A stretch of DNA of 64,000 bases from Parasponia andersonii (taxonomy: Eukaryota; Streptophyta; Magnoliopsida; Rosales; Cannabaceae), in the NCBI GenBank assembly GCA_002914805.1, contig JXTB01000109.1:605577-669576 (forward strand), given 5' to 3'. The notes beneath the pieces are model-generated. The model had not been told where the DNA came from and did not search any database. It saw only the letters and a program-made list of their open reading frames with translations. The position numbers and the translations under genes are program-made. Positions 36,107 through 46,645 of the stretch are shown one piece after another. Within the stretch, counting starts at the first letter, position 1, and the number at the start of each line of letters is the position of its first letter.

Positions 36107-36835
36107 GAGGATATTGAATATTATAATAATAATAATAATAATAATAATAAAGTAAAAAATAGTGAAAAATTCTTTTTTTTTTTTTTGGTCCCATAAAAAG
36201 AAAAGGAAATAAAAAAAAATTATATGGCGGGAACTGGGTTAAGAGTACATAATGCCTCCTCGACCTTTTGTCTCAGTTTGAAAATTTGTATATTACGACT
36301 GTTCGTTTATGTGAGGGTGACAATAGAATGCTATAATAAATTATTGTGATTTGTCAGACGTATTTTCAATTAGAATATATGAAATTATGAATCATGCCAT
36401 CTCCACTAGAAATTCGACACGTGGAACACTTTTTTAAGCAAGCGTAATTGTTGAAAGAGATAAAAAATACTAGTTAATTTCAATACAAATTTTCTTTTTG
36501 TTTTAGAATCACATTAACTTAGAAAGAGTCCATACCAATCACATCAAAGCCAAAGAGCTCTCTTACTTGTATAGACAAGTCTAAACGGTTTTATCACTCA
36601 CAAATATTGATTAGTAGTAAAAAAAAAAAAAAAACATAATAAGCTAGTAATATTGCTTTTGGGTTCTGGAATTGTTTAACAAACTAGTTTCTTAGACAAA
36701 ATTGTCAATTGCAACTCCTTCATCCACACAACATGGTATATTTCTTTCCTCTCTTCATCTTCATGCCAAACTTTAGTATCAATGACTTCCATTTATTCTT
36801 ACTAGTCATGATAAGTAGGACTTCCATTTAGTATC
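36107..36835. other. Spacer between GMP synthase and neprosin copy 1
   Basis: Contains an ATA/AAT trinucleotide run at 36121-36150 and several homopolymers, but no gene. From roughly 36600 onward it resembles the sequence left of neprosin copy 2 (for example GGGTTCTG followed by GAATTG/AAATTG near 36661 and 46439), so the segmental duplication seems to reach here. Confidence 0.5.
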
Positions 36836-36902
36836 AACACACACAAACACACACAAACACACACAAACACACACATATATATATATATATATATGTGTGT
36901 GT
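36836..36902. repeat. Compound CA / AT / TG repeat beside the neprosin stop
   Basis: ACACAAAC-type octamers repeated about three times, then an AT run, then TGTGTG. It begins about five bases after the stop codon of neprosin copy 1 and so lies in its 3' UTR. CA and TG on either side of AT make it partly self-complementary. Confidence 0.85.
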
Positions 36903-36906
36903 TATA

Positions 36907-38930
36907 TTATTCCATTGCAAATGAACAATTCCCAGGTCCCCCAAAGAAAACATAGTATCCCCAGCCTCCAGCTGCTTGGTAATCATTTTTGGCATTGTAA
37001 CAATGAGGTTGGTTAGCCCAAGTTTTAAGGGCATAATCTGGTGGATCCTCAAATTTGGTACTGTTTGTGTCATCTCTAACAACTTTAATCTGTATTATAT
37101 AAGCTGCTTTTCCAAAACCTTCTTCTGGGAAATGGCCACCTCCCATAGCAGGGCTAAGCAAGCCTAAAGGGCTGTAAACCTCTCCTCCCCATGACACAAA
37201 AGTTGCACCCTCTCCCAGCCTTGGAATTATTTCCTTTGGCCAGTAACCAACATATTTGTCTTCAAACATCAACCACCAATGCCCCGAAGCGCGATCCTGT
37301 GACGAGTGATGGACACGGGTGAGTCATTGTGTTGGGAATGCTTGACATGAAATATGGTCAAGGAAATAAGGATGTTTCACCTGATATAAACTGAGTAGCA
37401 TATCGGTCTGCGAGCCGTTGAAAGTGGAAGGCGGTAATGCAAGGCCGAGGGTGATTTCCGAGCTAACTTGTACAAATCCAGGACAAAGAACATTGAAGCA
37501 GCCAGTCTTTTGGTAACCATCGGCCTGCAGAGGGATTTGAAAACCAGAGTGACAATAACAGCACTTCTTAGTGAAGAAATGAAAGACAAGGTAAGATAAG
37601 AATAGAGAGTCAATATGAACAAAGTTCAAGAATAAGAAGTTTGTGGAACTTACAGTCCAATAGGTGTACAATCTGGAGCCATTTGGAGAGAGAAATTTAT
37701 GAACCTGAATGTGACAAAGAAATAGATGTTCATTATACAAGGTACAATGTTAATGGCCTATAGACAATTCTTCTGATAAAATTTAATGTGTCTATATCAT
37801 ACTTTGAATGGCTAATGCACAAGAAAGTAACATAACAACGATTTTGAATTGAGCAATTACTTACAGCCCACCCAGCCTGTAGACTGTTTATGTCCTCTTT
37901 AGGGCCACTCACAATCCACATAGTGCCAATGCTAAATTGATGGTCTTGAACACTGGGGTCCCATATATTTATGCGCGATCTCGCCCCATAATTTTGGTTT
38001 CTAAGATTAAGCACTGCAGACTACATCGACAGAAAGGAAGACCATCCTTAGTGACTAAAGAGACCATATTACATTAAAGATCAATCCAATGAGCAAAAAA
38101 AAAAAAAAAAATAGGTTACATATGCAGGTAAGATCTTAAGCAGCTTAATAAAGAGGCTAAAATAGTTCTAAAGATTTTTACATGATGGCCTTGAATATCA
38201 ACCGTAGAACCACGAAAAGGATTATCTGTCGGATAATTTAGTCCCAAATACTTTACAGATTCTGCCATGATAAGATCTTCCCTAGTAGCCCTTCTGATGG
38301 GTACTGAACCAGTTGGACACCTTATGTTCTTGGGCATGTACTTTGAAGATATATAAGCTGTACTTGAAGCTTCACTTCCCTTGTCTTCCGGAATAGTTTT
38401 AGGCTTCATCTGCAATTTAAACCCCAATTGAACTCTAAATTCATTAAGTAACAAAAACCAAGAGTTATGTCTGAGAAATAAAGTCCAACATTTTATTATA
38501 GAATCAAAAATGAAAAGAGCAAGGGAATAATGGTTGACCTGAATTGTGTGACTCTTGAGCAGAGGATGATCAAAAGCAAGTTGTTTGTACATGTCAACAC
38601 AGTCTATAACATCACCATATTCAGTCTGCTGGGTAGGGATAACACATTGATTTGGAGATGATTACATAAAATATTTGTCACAATCAGTTTGCTTAACATT
38701 AGAAAGTAACACTTAACAGAATCATACCCTTTTGGAATTAAAATATTAACACATAAATTTACCTGAAAGCTCCTGAGTGGAGGCTTATTGATGAGTTTAA
38801 GCTGTATATCTAGCTCCATATATTCTTCTTTGAGTAATCTTTCCCATCCTTGGACTGCATTTGTAACAAAAATTAGAGCTAATGGTACCATAAACATAGC
38901 TATAATGTCCTTGGAGTCTCTACTAGCCAT
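36907..38930 (-). CDS. Neprosin-domain protein, copy 1
   Basis: Seven exons: 38930-38763, 38625-38539, 38409-38182, 38020-37865, 37704-37654, 37524-37381, 37296-36907 (stop TAA), 407 residues. Residues about 9-28 are a hydrophobic signal peptide or anchor, so it is probably secreted. The neprosin activation-peptide domain contains YGDVIDCVDMYKQLAFDHPL. The neprosin domain proper (PF03080) includes NIWDPSVQDHQFSIG, CPGFVQVSSEI, GHWWLMFEDKYVGYWP and the end GGPGNCS. Neprosin from Nepenthes is a glutamic prolyl-endopeptidase with catalytic E188 and E297. Here the first site is Gln209 (QAGW) and the second Glu317 (WGGEVY), so standard catalysis is doubtful. The exon pattern equals that of copy 2. 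Confidence 0.92.
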
Positions 38931-39412
38931 AGTTATAAAACTTAGAACCACTGGCTGTGAATATGTGTTTATGAGTTTTGACTTCTTATATCTAGTTACA
39001 TAATTATTTGACAGTGCACAGTTTTGCTAGAATCCGAATCGCTAGCTTTAATATGGTTTGCTTCTTAATGGAAATAAATTTGGAGCATAAATTCTATGCC
39101 GAGTCTGTTACAGGCAATTAATGCTTTCCAAAAATGAAAATAAAGAATGATTTTTGTTTAATGCAGCCTATTTTTTTGGTCAGCGTGATTTGTGTTCAAA
39201 TGAACGCTTCTATTTAATGCAGTTTTTTTTTTATTATTATTTGAAAAAGAAAACGTCTAAAATGTTTTATTGTCTTTTGTAGGAGAAGATTGTAAAATGT
39301 CGTTTAACGAAATTGTTTTAAATTTTCTACGTTGCCTAACCAGTTGTCATTTATCAAAGATCCTTCCCTTTATTATTATTTTTCAGGATTACTTTCATTC
39401 TTTATTTTCCTG
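38931..39412. other. 5' flank of neprosin copy 1
   Basis: Upstream region of the gene, recognisably similar to 49028 onward (flank of copy 2), including the repeated TTTGG..AAATAA and GATTTGT words. It probably holds the promoter. A start site could not be placed. Confidence 0.5.
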
Positions 39413-40436
39413 AGATATCATTTTCAAATCGGTCGTTGTTTAATTGATTTAATGTAGTTAGCATCTTATTGTCTTTTTAAAGAACGTATGTCCTTTTACA
39501 ACTTGATCTCGTTTAAGAAAAGTGTTTTTGAATCATTACTGTTCCCTTTGTTTATAAAAGATATTGTCGCTATTATTTTAATTATTATTATTTTGAAATT
39601 TCGGTCATTTAATTGATATAATTTTTGAAATATTGTTAGCGTTTCATTTACGTTTATTCTTTGTCGTTTATAAAAAATAATATAATTTTTATGAGACGTC
39701 GTTTCATAGTTGGAATTGTTGTATATGTTTAGAGATGCAATTATGGATCGTCGCCATGAGCTGGCCTAAGCTCGTCCTACTATAGTATCAAGACAAGTCA
39801 ACTTGTCTACTATTTGTAGCCTAGATTGAGCCATGATATTGTGGCCCACGGGCTGACTCGACTCGCCCCATGAAAATAATGAGCCAGGCCCAGCCTGTGG
39901 CCCGCAATAGGCCTGCCTAAAATCAGTTTGGCCGGACTGGGAGGCCCATTGTTGCTCTATACATGTGGTTGTTTTATCACATTGTTGTCCATGTATTATA
40001 TTATTATCATTTTTTTAGATGCAGTCGTTTAATATAGCGAGAGAAAGGAATTAGAAACTTGTACAACCCTTATCAGAATAGTGCTTCAATCGTGGGAGAA
40101 TACAAAGAGAACAATGAAACATATGAAGAAATCAAGAGGACATGTCGTTTTTATGTAAATTTGTGTCGTTGTTGAAATTAAAAAAATGACATGTTTGTTC
40201 TTCTAATAGAGTACTGAGTATATGCCTCTTTTTGTGAAAACGATTGTCGTTTTTGGGTTTTTGGACTAAGGGGTGGTGATTCGAATAATTAAAATTGAAC
40301 ATTTGGATTGTTGTGGAGGTAGATTGGTAGGGGGATTATGATTCCCAATCAAGGTGTTACTATTAAATATCTTCGAAGTTCAAAATTCAAATAACAAAAA
40401 CTTAATCTAAGCAGCCAAATACATGCCAAGCTTAGT
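39413..40436. repeat. 1,024-bp tandem duplication, unit 1
   Basis: Begins GATATCATTTTCAAATC. The same text restarts at 40437 and runs in parallel through both units (shared words TAGTTAGCATCTTATTGTC, AGAACGTATGTC and ATTATGATTCCCAATCAAGG). It contains a hAT-like MITE and many GTCGTTT words, and no gene. Confidence 0.85.
39730..39959. mobile_element. hAT-like MITE in unit 1
   Basis: About 230 bp. Ends are TAGAGATGCAATTATGG and, in reverse complement at the other end, TAGAGCAACAATGGGCC, so they are imperfect inverted repeats of the TAGAGGTGCAA type common in plant hAT elements. The inside is GC-rich with GGCCCA/TGGGCC words. The flanking octamers (TATATGTT left, TACATGTG right) resemble a hAT 8-bp target duplication. 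Confidence 0.65.
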
Positions 40437-40746
40437 GATATCATTTCAAATCAGTGGTTGTTTAATTGATTCAATGTAGTTAGCATCTTATTGTCTTTTT
40501 AAAGAACGTATGTCGTTTTACAACTTGATCTCGTTTAAGAAGTGTTTTTGAATCATTTTGTTTCCCTTGTTTATAAAAGATACTGCCGCTTATTTTAATT
40601 ATTATTATTTTGAAATTTCGGTCATTTGGTTGATATAATTTTTGAAATATTGCTAGCGTTTTATTGGCGTTTATTCTTTATCGTTTATAAAAAATAATGT
40701 TATTTTTATGAGACATCGTTTCATAGTTGGAGTTGTTATATATGTT

Positions 40747-40984
40747 TAGAGATGTAAGTATGGATCGCCGCCCATGAGTTGGCCTAAGCTCGTCTTGCTA
40801 TAGTACTAAGACGAGTCGACCTGCCTACTATTTGTAGACTAGACTGAGCCATGATATTGTGGCCCACGAGTCAACTCGACTCAGCCCATGAAAATAATGG
40901 GCCAGACTGGCCCAACTTGTAGCCCGCAATGAGCCTGCCTAAAATCGGTGAGGTCGGACTGAGCGGCCCATTATTGCACCTCTA
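40747..40984. mobile_element. hAT-like MITE in unit 2
   Basis: About 238 bp, the duplicated partner of 39730-39959. The right end reads TTGCACCTCTA, the inverse of TAGAGGTGCAA. The flanks are TATATGTT (40739-40746) and TATATGTG (40985-40992), seven of eight bases alike, supporting an 8-bp target duplication. Since it is in both units, it inserted before the tandem duplication. Confidence 0.7.
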
Positions 40985-41343
40985 TATATGTGGTTGTTTT
41001 ATCACATTGTTGTCGATGTATTATATTATTGTCGTTTTTCTAGATGTAGTCGTTTATTATAGCGAAAGAAAGGAATTAGAAACTTGTACAACCCTTATCA
41101 GAAAAGTGCTTCAATCATAGGAGAATACAAAGAGAACAATGAAACATGTGAAGAAATCAAGAAGGCATGTCGTTTTTACGTAAATTTATGTCATTGTTGA
41201 AGTTAAAAAATGACATATTTGTTCGTCTAATAGAGTACTGAGTATATGCCTCCTTTTGTGAAAACAATTGTCGTTTTTGGACTAAGGGGTGGTGATTCGA
41301 ACGATTAAAATTGAACATTTGGATTGTTGTGGAGGTGGATTGG

Positions 41344-41639
41344 CGATGTAGAAATCTTGAACAAGGTTGATTCCAGTACGAGAAGAGGTTTGGTTTCGTC
41401 AAACCAGCACCTCAATATACTGCTATTGAATAACAACAGAGAGAATACAATAGCAAAATAGTTCTGGAATGATCCCAAAATGCTGTCAAGTGAAACCTAA
41501 AAAAGAAAAGGGCTAAAGTCTCAAAACGTAGTGATTTTGGGTAATACAAACTAGCAGCTATTTAAGTAAAATATGACATAAAGACTTTAAAAAAATAAAT
41601 GACAATTAAGATATAGATACAACAAAGTGCCCTGCATCA
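41344..41639 (-). repeat. 3' LTR of the Ty3/gypsy element
   Basis: About 296 bp, near-identical to 45567-45864. On the minus strand it follows a purine-rich tract (AAGAAGAGGGGAAC, at 41640-41653). Confidence 0.9.
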
Positions 41640-44600
41640 GTTCCCCTCTTCTTGAGAAGAATTCGTCCCCAAATTTACATCCATGGTTGGGGCATCATCC
41701 GGAGGGTGGTACTCGTACGTATCAGCAATATTAAAAGTTGATGAGATATGGAGGTTAGGGGGAAGATCAAGAAGGAATGCATTGTCATTAATCTTTTGCA
41801 GAATCTGAAAAGAGCCAAATTTCTTAGGCTATAGCTTGTTGTAAGTACCAACTGGGAAATGATCCTTGCGCAAATGAACCATAACCAAATCTCCTTCTTG
41901 AAATTGCTTTGTCCTTCGATGCTTATCAACTGCTGCTTTGTAAGTGGCATTAGCAGCCTCTAACTTCTCACGAACAAAACGGTACATACTTGCCACATCT
42001 TCAGCAAAAACTTCAGCTGGCTTATTTTTGGCTACAGGTAGTCTCAGCAGGTCCATAGTATAATTAGGATGTTTAGTATAAACAATGGAGAAGGGTGAGC
42101 ACCCAGTAAAACAATTTTCCAAGCGATTGAAAGCAAATTCAGCTTGAGCAAGTGCTTGATCCCACTGTTTCGGCTTATCACCTGCCAAACATCGAATCAT
42201 ATTTCCCAAGGTCCGATTGACAACCTCTGTTTGTCCATTCGTCTGAGGGTGATATGCACTACTAAACTTAAGAGAAGTATCAAATCGTTTCTATAACTCC
42301 CTCCAAAAATGACTAATGAAATTTACATCCCTATCTGACATTATGGGTCTTGGAACTCCATGCATCTTAACAATCTCTCTGAAGAAAAGTCTAGCAACAT
42401 TACTAGCATCATCAGTTTTCTTGCAAGGAACAAATCTGGCCATTTTAGAGAATCTATCTACAACTACCATCACGAAATCAACATTTCGAGGTGTTTTAGG
42501 CAAACCAATAATGAAATCCATGTTGAGGTCTTCCCATATGGAGTGGGGTACGAGTAGGGGGGTGTATAAGCCAATATTTTGAGTGATACCTTTGGAACTT
42601 TGGCAAATTGCATAATGTTGGACAAACTTTGCAGTGTCGCGGCTGATATGAGGCCAAAAAAACCTTTCAGTCACCAAAGAAATGGATTTATCTCTACCTG
42701 GGTGAGCAGCTAAGCCTTTGGAATGCAACTCACAAATTAGGTACTCTCGTAAGGAAGTGCGAGGAATATATAGTTGAGCCCCATAAAATAAGTATCCCTG
42801 ATAGATATGAAAAATTTTGAAAACTCCCGTTGCTAAGCACTTCACCCAAATAGGACCAAAATCTTCATCATGAGTATATTGTTCCTTCAATACTTCAAAG
42901 CTAACAATCTCAGTCTAAAGTGTGTTGAGGAGGCAAGATTTGTGACTAAGGGCATCAGCTACCTTGTTCAAGTGACCTATGCGATACTTGAATGCAAATG
43001 AAAACTTTTGGAGGAATAAGATCCACCTGGCATGCATGTGATTGAGGCTCTTTTGAGAGTTAACAAACTTAAGTGCTTAGTGGTCACTATGTAGAATGAA
43101 CTCCTTTTGCACCAAATAGTGTTCCCAATGTTTTAAGGCCCAAACAATATCATAGAGTTCTTACTCATAAGTGCTCCATTTCTGCCTCGCTTCACTAAGC
43201 TTTTCGCTAAAAAACTCTACTGGTTTACTATCTTGGGTTAAAACAGCCCCTATTTCTACCATGGAAGCATCAATCTCAACCTTAAACGCCTTGTCAAAGT
43301 CTGGTAATACAAGTACAGGTACAGAAATGAGTTTTTCCTTTACTAATGCAAAACTATTATCCTGATCTGGGCCTCATTGAAACTTCCCTTTTTTAAGACA
43401 ATCAGTAGTTAGAGCTACAATACTACTGAAGCCACGAATGAATCTTCGATAAAAAGTAGCCAACCCATAGAAGCTTCGTACGTCATGGATAGTCCGAGGA
43501 GTAGACCACTTCCATATAGCTTGTACTTTTTGTTCATCTGCAGCTATACCCTGTCCACTAATGATAAAACCCAAAAATAACAAACTATTAGTTAAAAATG
43601 CACACTTCTTGAGGTTGAGATACAACTTGTTATCATGCAAGGCTTCTAGGACAGCTTTGAGGTGGGTCATATGGGTGGTTTTATCAGTACTGTAGATTAG
43701 TATATCGTCAAAGTAGACCACGAAAAATCACCCAATGAAAGGTTTGAGCACCTCATTCATCAGCCTTATGAAAGTGCTAGGGGCATTGCAAAGCCTAAAT
43801 GGCATAACGAGCCATTCATATAGCCCCTCTCTAGTTTTGAACGCCGTCTTCCACTCATCTTCCACTCATCGCCAGGTCGAATACGAATTTGGTAGTAACC
43901 ACTTCGAAGGTTAAGTTTTGAAAACACTTTAGCACCAGAGAGTTTATCTAGCATGTCTTCTAGTCTTAGAATTGGAAAATGATACTTAATCGTAATTTTG
44001 TTGATAGCTCGACTGTCTACACATATTCTCTATGTTCCATCCTTTTTTGGTACTAAAAGGGCAAGAACGACATAAGGACTTAAGCTAACTCGCACTAATT
44101 TCTTTTTAAGTAGCTCATCCACCATATTTTGTAAGATCTCATGTTCCCATTGACTCATTCGATAGTGCAGTAGATTAGGTAGAGTAGCTCCCGGAATGAG
44201 GTCAATATGATGTTGAATGTCTCTCATTAGGGGGAGGTAATTAGGGAGCTCTTTAGGCGACAAATCTGCAAATTCTTAAAGTAAGGGAGCCACGGCACTA
44301 GGAATGATGGAAGCAGTCAGATTGGATTCCTTGACAATAATAGCAACCATATTGTTATCTTCCTTGAGGGATGATAAGAAGTTTGGTCCAGACATAGTGA
44401 GGAATGTGTCCTTGGTAGCTGTTGTAGTCACCGGTCTAGTGAAACCCTATCGAAGAGGGACTAGAGCAATCTTTTTTCCTGTCCAATGGAACACATAACT
44501 ATTATCTTTGCCATGGTGGATAGCATCAATGTCGAATTGCCAAGGGTGACCCATGAGCTGCTACCTTTGGGTTTGTCTGTGCCATAATCCATGGTAGTTC

Positions 44601-45566
44601 GCCTAGCAGAAGGAGTGGTTGTCCACATGAGCTGATTCTCGATCTTGTAAGCTAAGTTTACAGCTTCTGATAAACTCCAAACTGGCCTTAAAGTTATCTG
44701 ATCTTGGATATTTTCTCGAAGACCCCCGATATAACGAGCTACTTGGTGCATTTCAGATTTAGGTAAATTAGTTGGAGCATTTAACCGATAGAACCCTTCG
44801 GTATACTCATGAACACTACACCTTCGTTGTTGACAATGTTGATACTGGTGGTATAATATCTGCTCATAATCACTTGGTAAAAATTGAGTTCTAATAAGTC
44901 GTCTCATCCGAGGCCATGATTTCACTATACTTTTCCCTTGTGCACGATGGTTGTTTTGGAGTTTTCCCTACCAAGCAGATGCACCTCCTCTTAATTTGTA
45001 AATAACCAATTTGATCTCTTTATCCTCTGGAACACATATGTACTCAAAAAAATTCTCTACAATTTTAATCCACCCAAGAACATCTTCAATATGCATATTG
45101 CCATCAAACATTGGTAAGTCAATCTTAATTCTATAATCAGGAACTTGTTGCGCATATCGATTGGGTCTTGCGTACCTTTGTTCGCCAAAAGCCCAAGCCT
45201 CCACATCTTCGTCAGTGTCAAAATTAGCCACTGGGCGTTGATTATCGGAATCCCCTGACTCCAGAGCATATCGACGTTGCCCATAATATGTTCGATTTCG
45301 ATTTGCAGCAGGGGTTCGGCGATGCTGTGGCTCATCTTCTTGTGCTCGATTGACATATTGTAGAGGACGAGTAACCCCTTGATCAGTGGTTTGAGTCGAA
45401 AGTTGAGGTGTGGGTTGTATAGTAGGTTGTGTGGTGCCAATCTGAGCCAAACTAATTAGATTTCGCGAGTGAGAGCTTCGAAACGTGCATCTAATTTCTT
45501 CACCATCCCGTTCACCACTGTCCATCATAAACCAAAGGAAAGAACCTTAGGCTCTCGATACCAATT

Positions 45567-45864
45567 TGATGTAGAAATCTTGAACAAAGTTGATTCCAGT
45601 ACGAGAAGAGATTTGGTTTCGTCGAACCAACACCTCAATATACTGCTATTGAATAACAACAGAGAGAATATAATAGCAAAATAGTTCTGGAATGATCCCA
45701 AAATACTATCAAGCGAAACCTAAAAAAGAAAAGGGCTAAAGCCTCAAAACGTAGTCGTTTTAGGTAATACAAATCAACAGCTATTTTAGTAAAATATGAC
45801 ATAAAGACTTTAAAAAAAAATAAATGACAACTAAAAAATAGATACAACAAAGTGTCCTGCATCA
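45567..45864 (-). repeat. 5' LTR of the Ty3/gypsy element
   Basis: About 298 bp. On the plus strand it starts TGATG and ends CATCA, the usual short inverted ends. On the minus strand it is followed by a primer-binding-site-like stretch beginning TGGTATC. Confidence 0.9.
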
Positions 45865-45974
45865 ATTGGTAGGGGTATTATGATTCCCAATCAAGGAGTT
45901 ACTATTAAATATCTTCGAAGTTCAAAATTCAAATAACAAAAACTTAATCTAAGCAGCCAAATACAAGCCAAGCT

Positions 45975-46645
45975 CAGCGAACAACCTAAATCATAACTAC
46001 TAGAAAAGCCAAGAGTTACTTAAATAAAAAAGTGAAAAAGTGAATTCTCTTCTATTGTAAAACTGAAGCCTATTATTGAGCCGTACCGAAGGTTACATAA
46101 AAGGTTTTTTTTTTTCTTTCTCAATTTTGTTATCAATGTACTGGAGAGTAATCCAAATTGTCTCTTCTTAATCATCCAGAAGCTTCCTCATACTAATGTT
46201 TAATGAATCATGTCATTTTGCAAATGACTCAGTGCAGTGAGTAAAATTTGGTTTCGCATGATTCTTCTTAAAAATTGAAGAAAATGTAATTTAGAAAGTG
46301 ACTCTAAGTAAATAATTTACTTTTTAAAAAATTCTACGAAATAGAGTTATTAATAGTCTGATAAACATGTTTGAACATGATTGAACATCATCGAGTTATA
46401 ACTTAATCCTAGTCTATTTAGTAGTAATTTTGCCTCTGGGTTCTGAAATTGCCCCATGAACTATTTCCCTTAATGATTTAATTGAGCCAATGTCAAGTCA
46501 AAAAAAGGTGCATTTCTTTCCTCTTTCAGGGTAAAACTCACAGTTAATTAATCTGTTTTAAGTCATAAAGGGAAACAGATTCAGTGACTTATATTTGTTC
46601 CATTGAGTCATGACAAATAAGTAATGAAGTCATACTACTCCATAT
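45975..46645. other. Spacer with a duplicated piece of TRM-gene 3' flank
   Basis: No gene. The part at about 46140-46260 (TAATCCAAATTG, then CCAGAAGCTTCCTCAT, then AGTGAGTAAA) matches 50120-50240, just downstream of the TRM-like gene. It marks the junction of the segmental duplication that made two neprosin genes. The last ~200 bases before 46646 are 3' flank of neprosin copy 2. Confidence 0.65.

Larger units (their letters stand above)
41344..45864 (-). mobile_element. Ty3/gypsy LTR retrotransposon, broken fossil
   Basis: Fossil of about 4.5 kb, minus strand, with both LTRs and the 5-bp target duplication ATTGG at 41339-41343 and 45865-45869. Parts in order on the minus strand: 5' LTR, a primer site resembling the initiator-Met tRNA end, gag (about 45530-44460), reverse transcriptase (about 44260-43370, with the FDDILIYS active-site block), RNase H (about 43370-42900), integrase (about 42890-41830), polypurine tract, 3' LTR. 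The reverse transcriptase before integrase order marks Ty3/gypsy; short LTRs and the primer site fit a chromovirus of Reina type, though the lineage is tentative. Coding regions are broken in several places. By eye the LTRs are about 93% alike, suggesting insertion a few million years ago. Confidence 0.92.
40437..45974. repeat. 1,024-bp tandem duplication, unit 2, split by a retroelement
   Basis: Unit 2 runs from 40437 to about 41343, is interrupted by the Ty3/gypsy element at 41344-45864, and resumes at 45865 (GGTAGGGGTATTATGATTCC, compare unit 1 near 40328) to end near 45974 at AAATACAAGCCAAGCTCAGC. The intact unit 1 shows what the empty site looked like. Confidence 0.82.
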
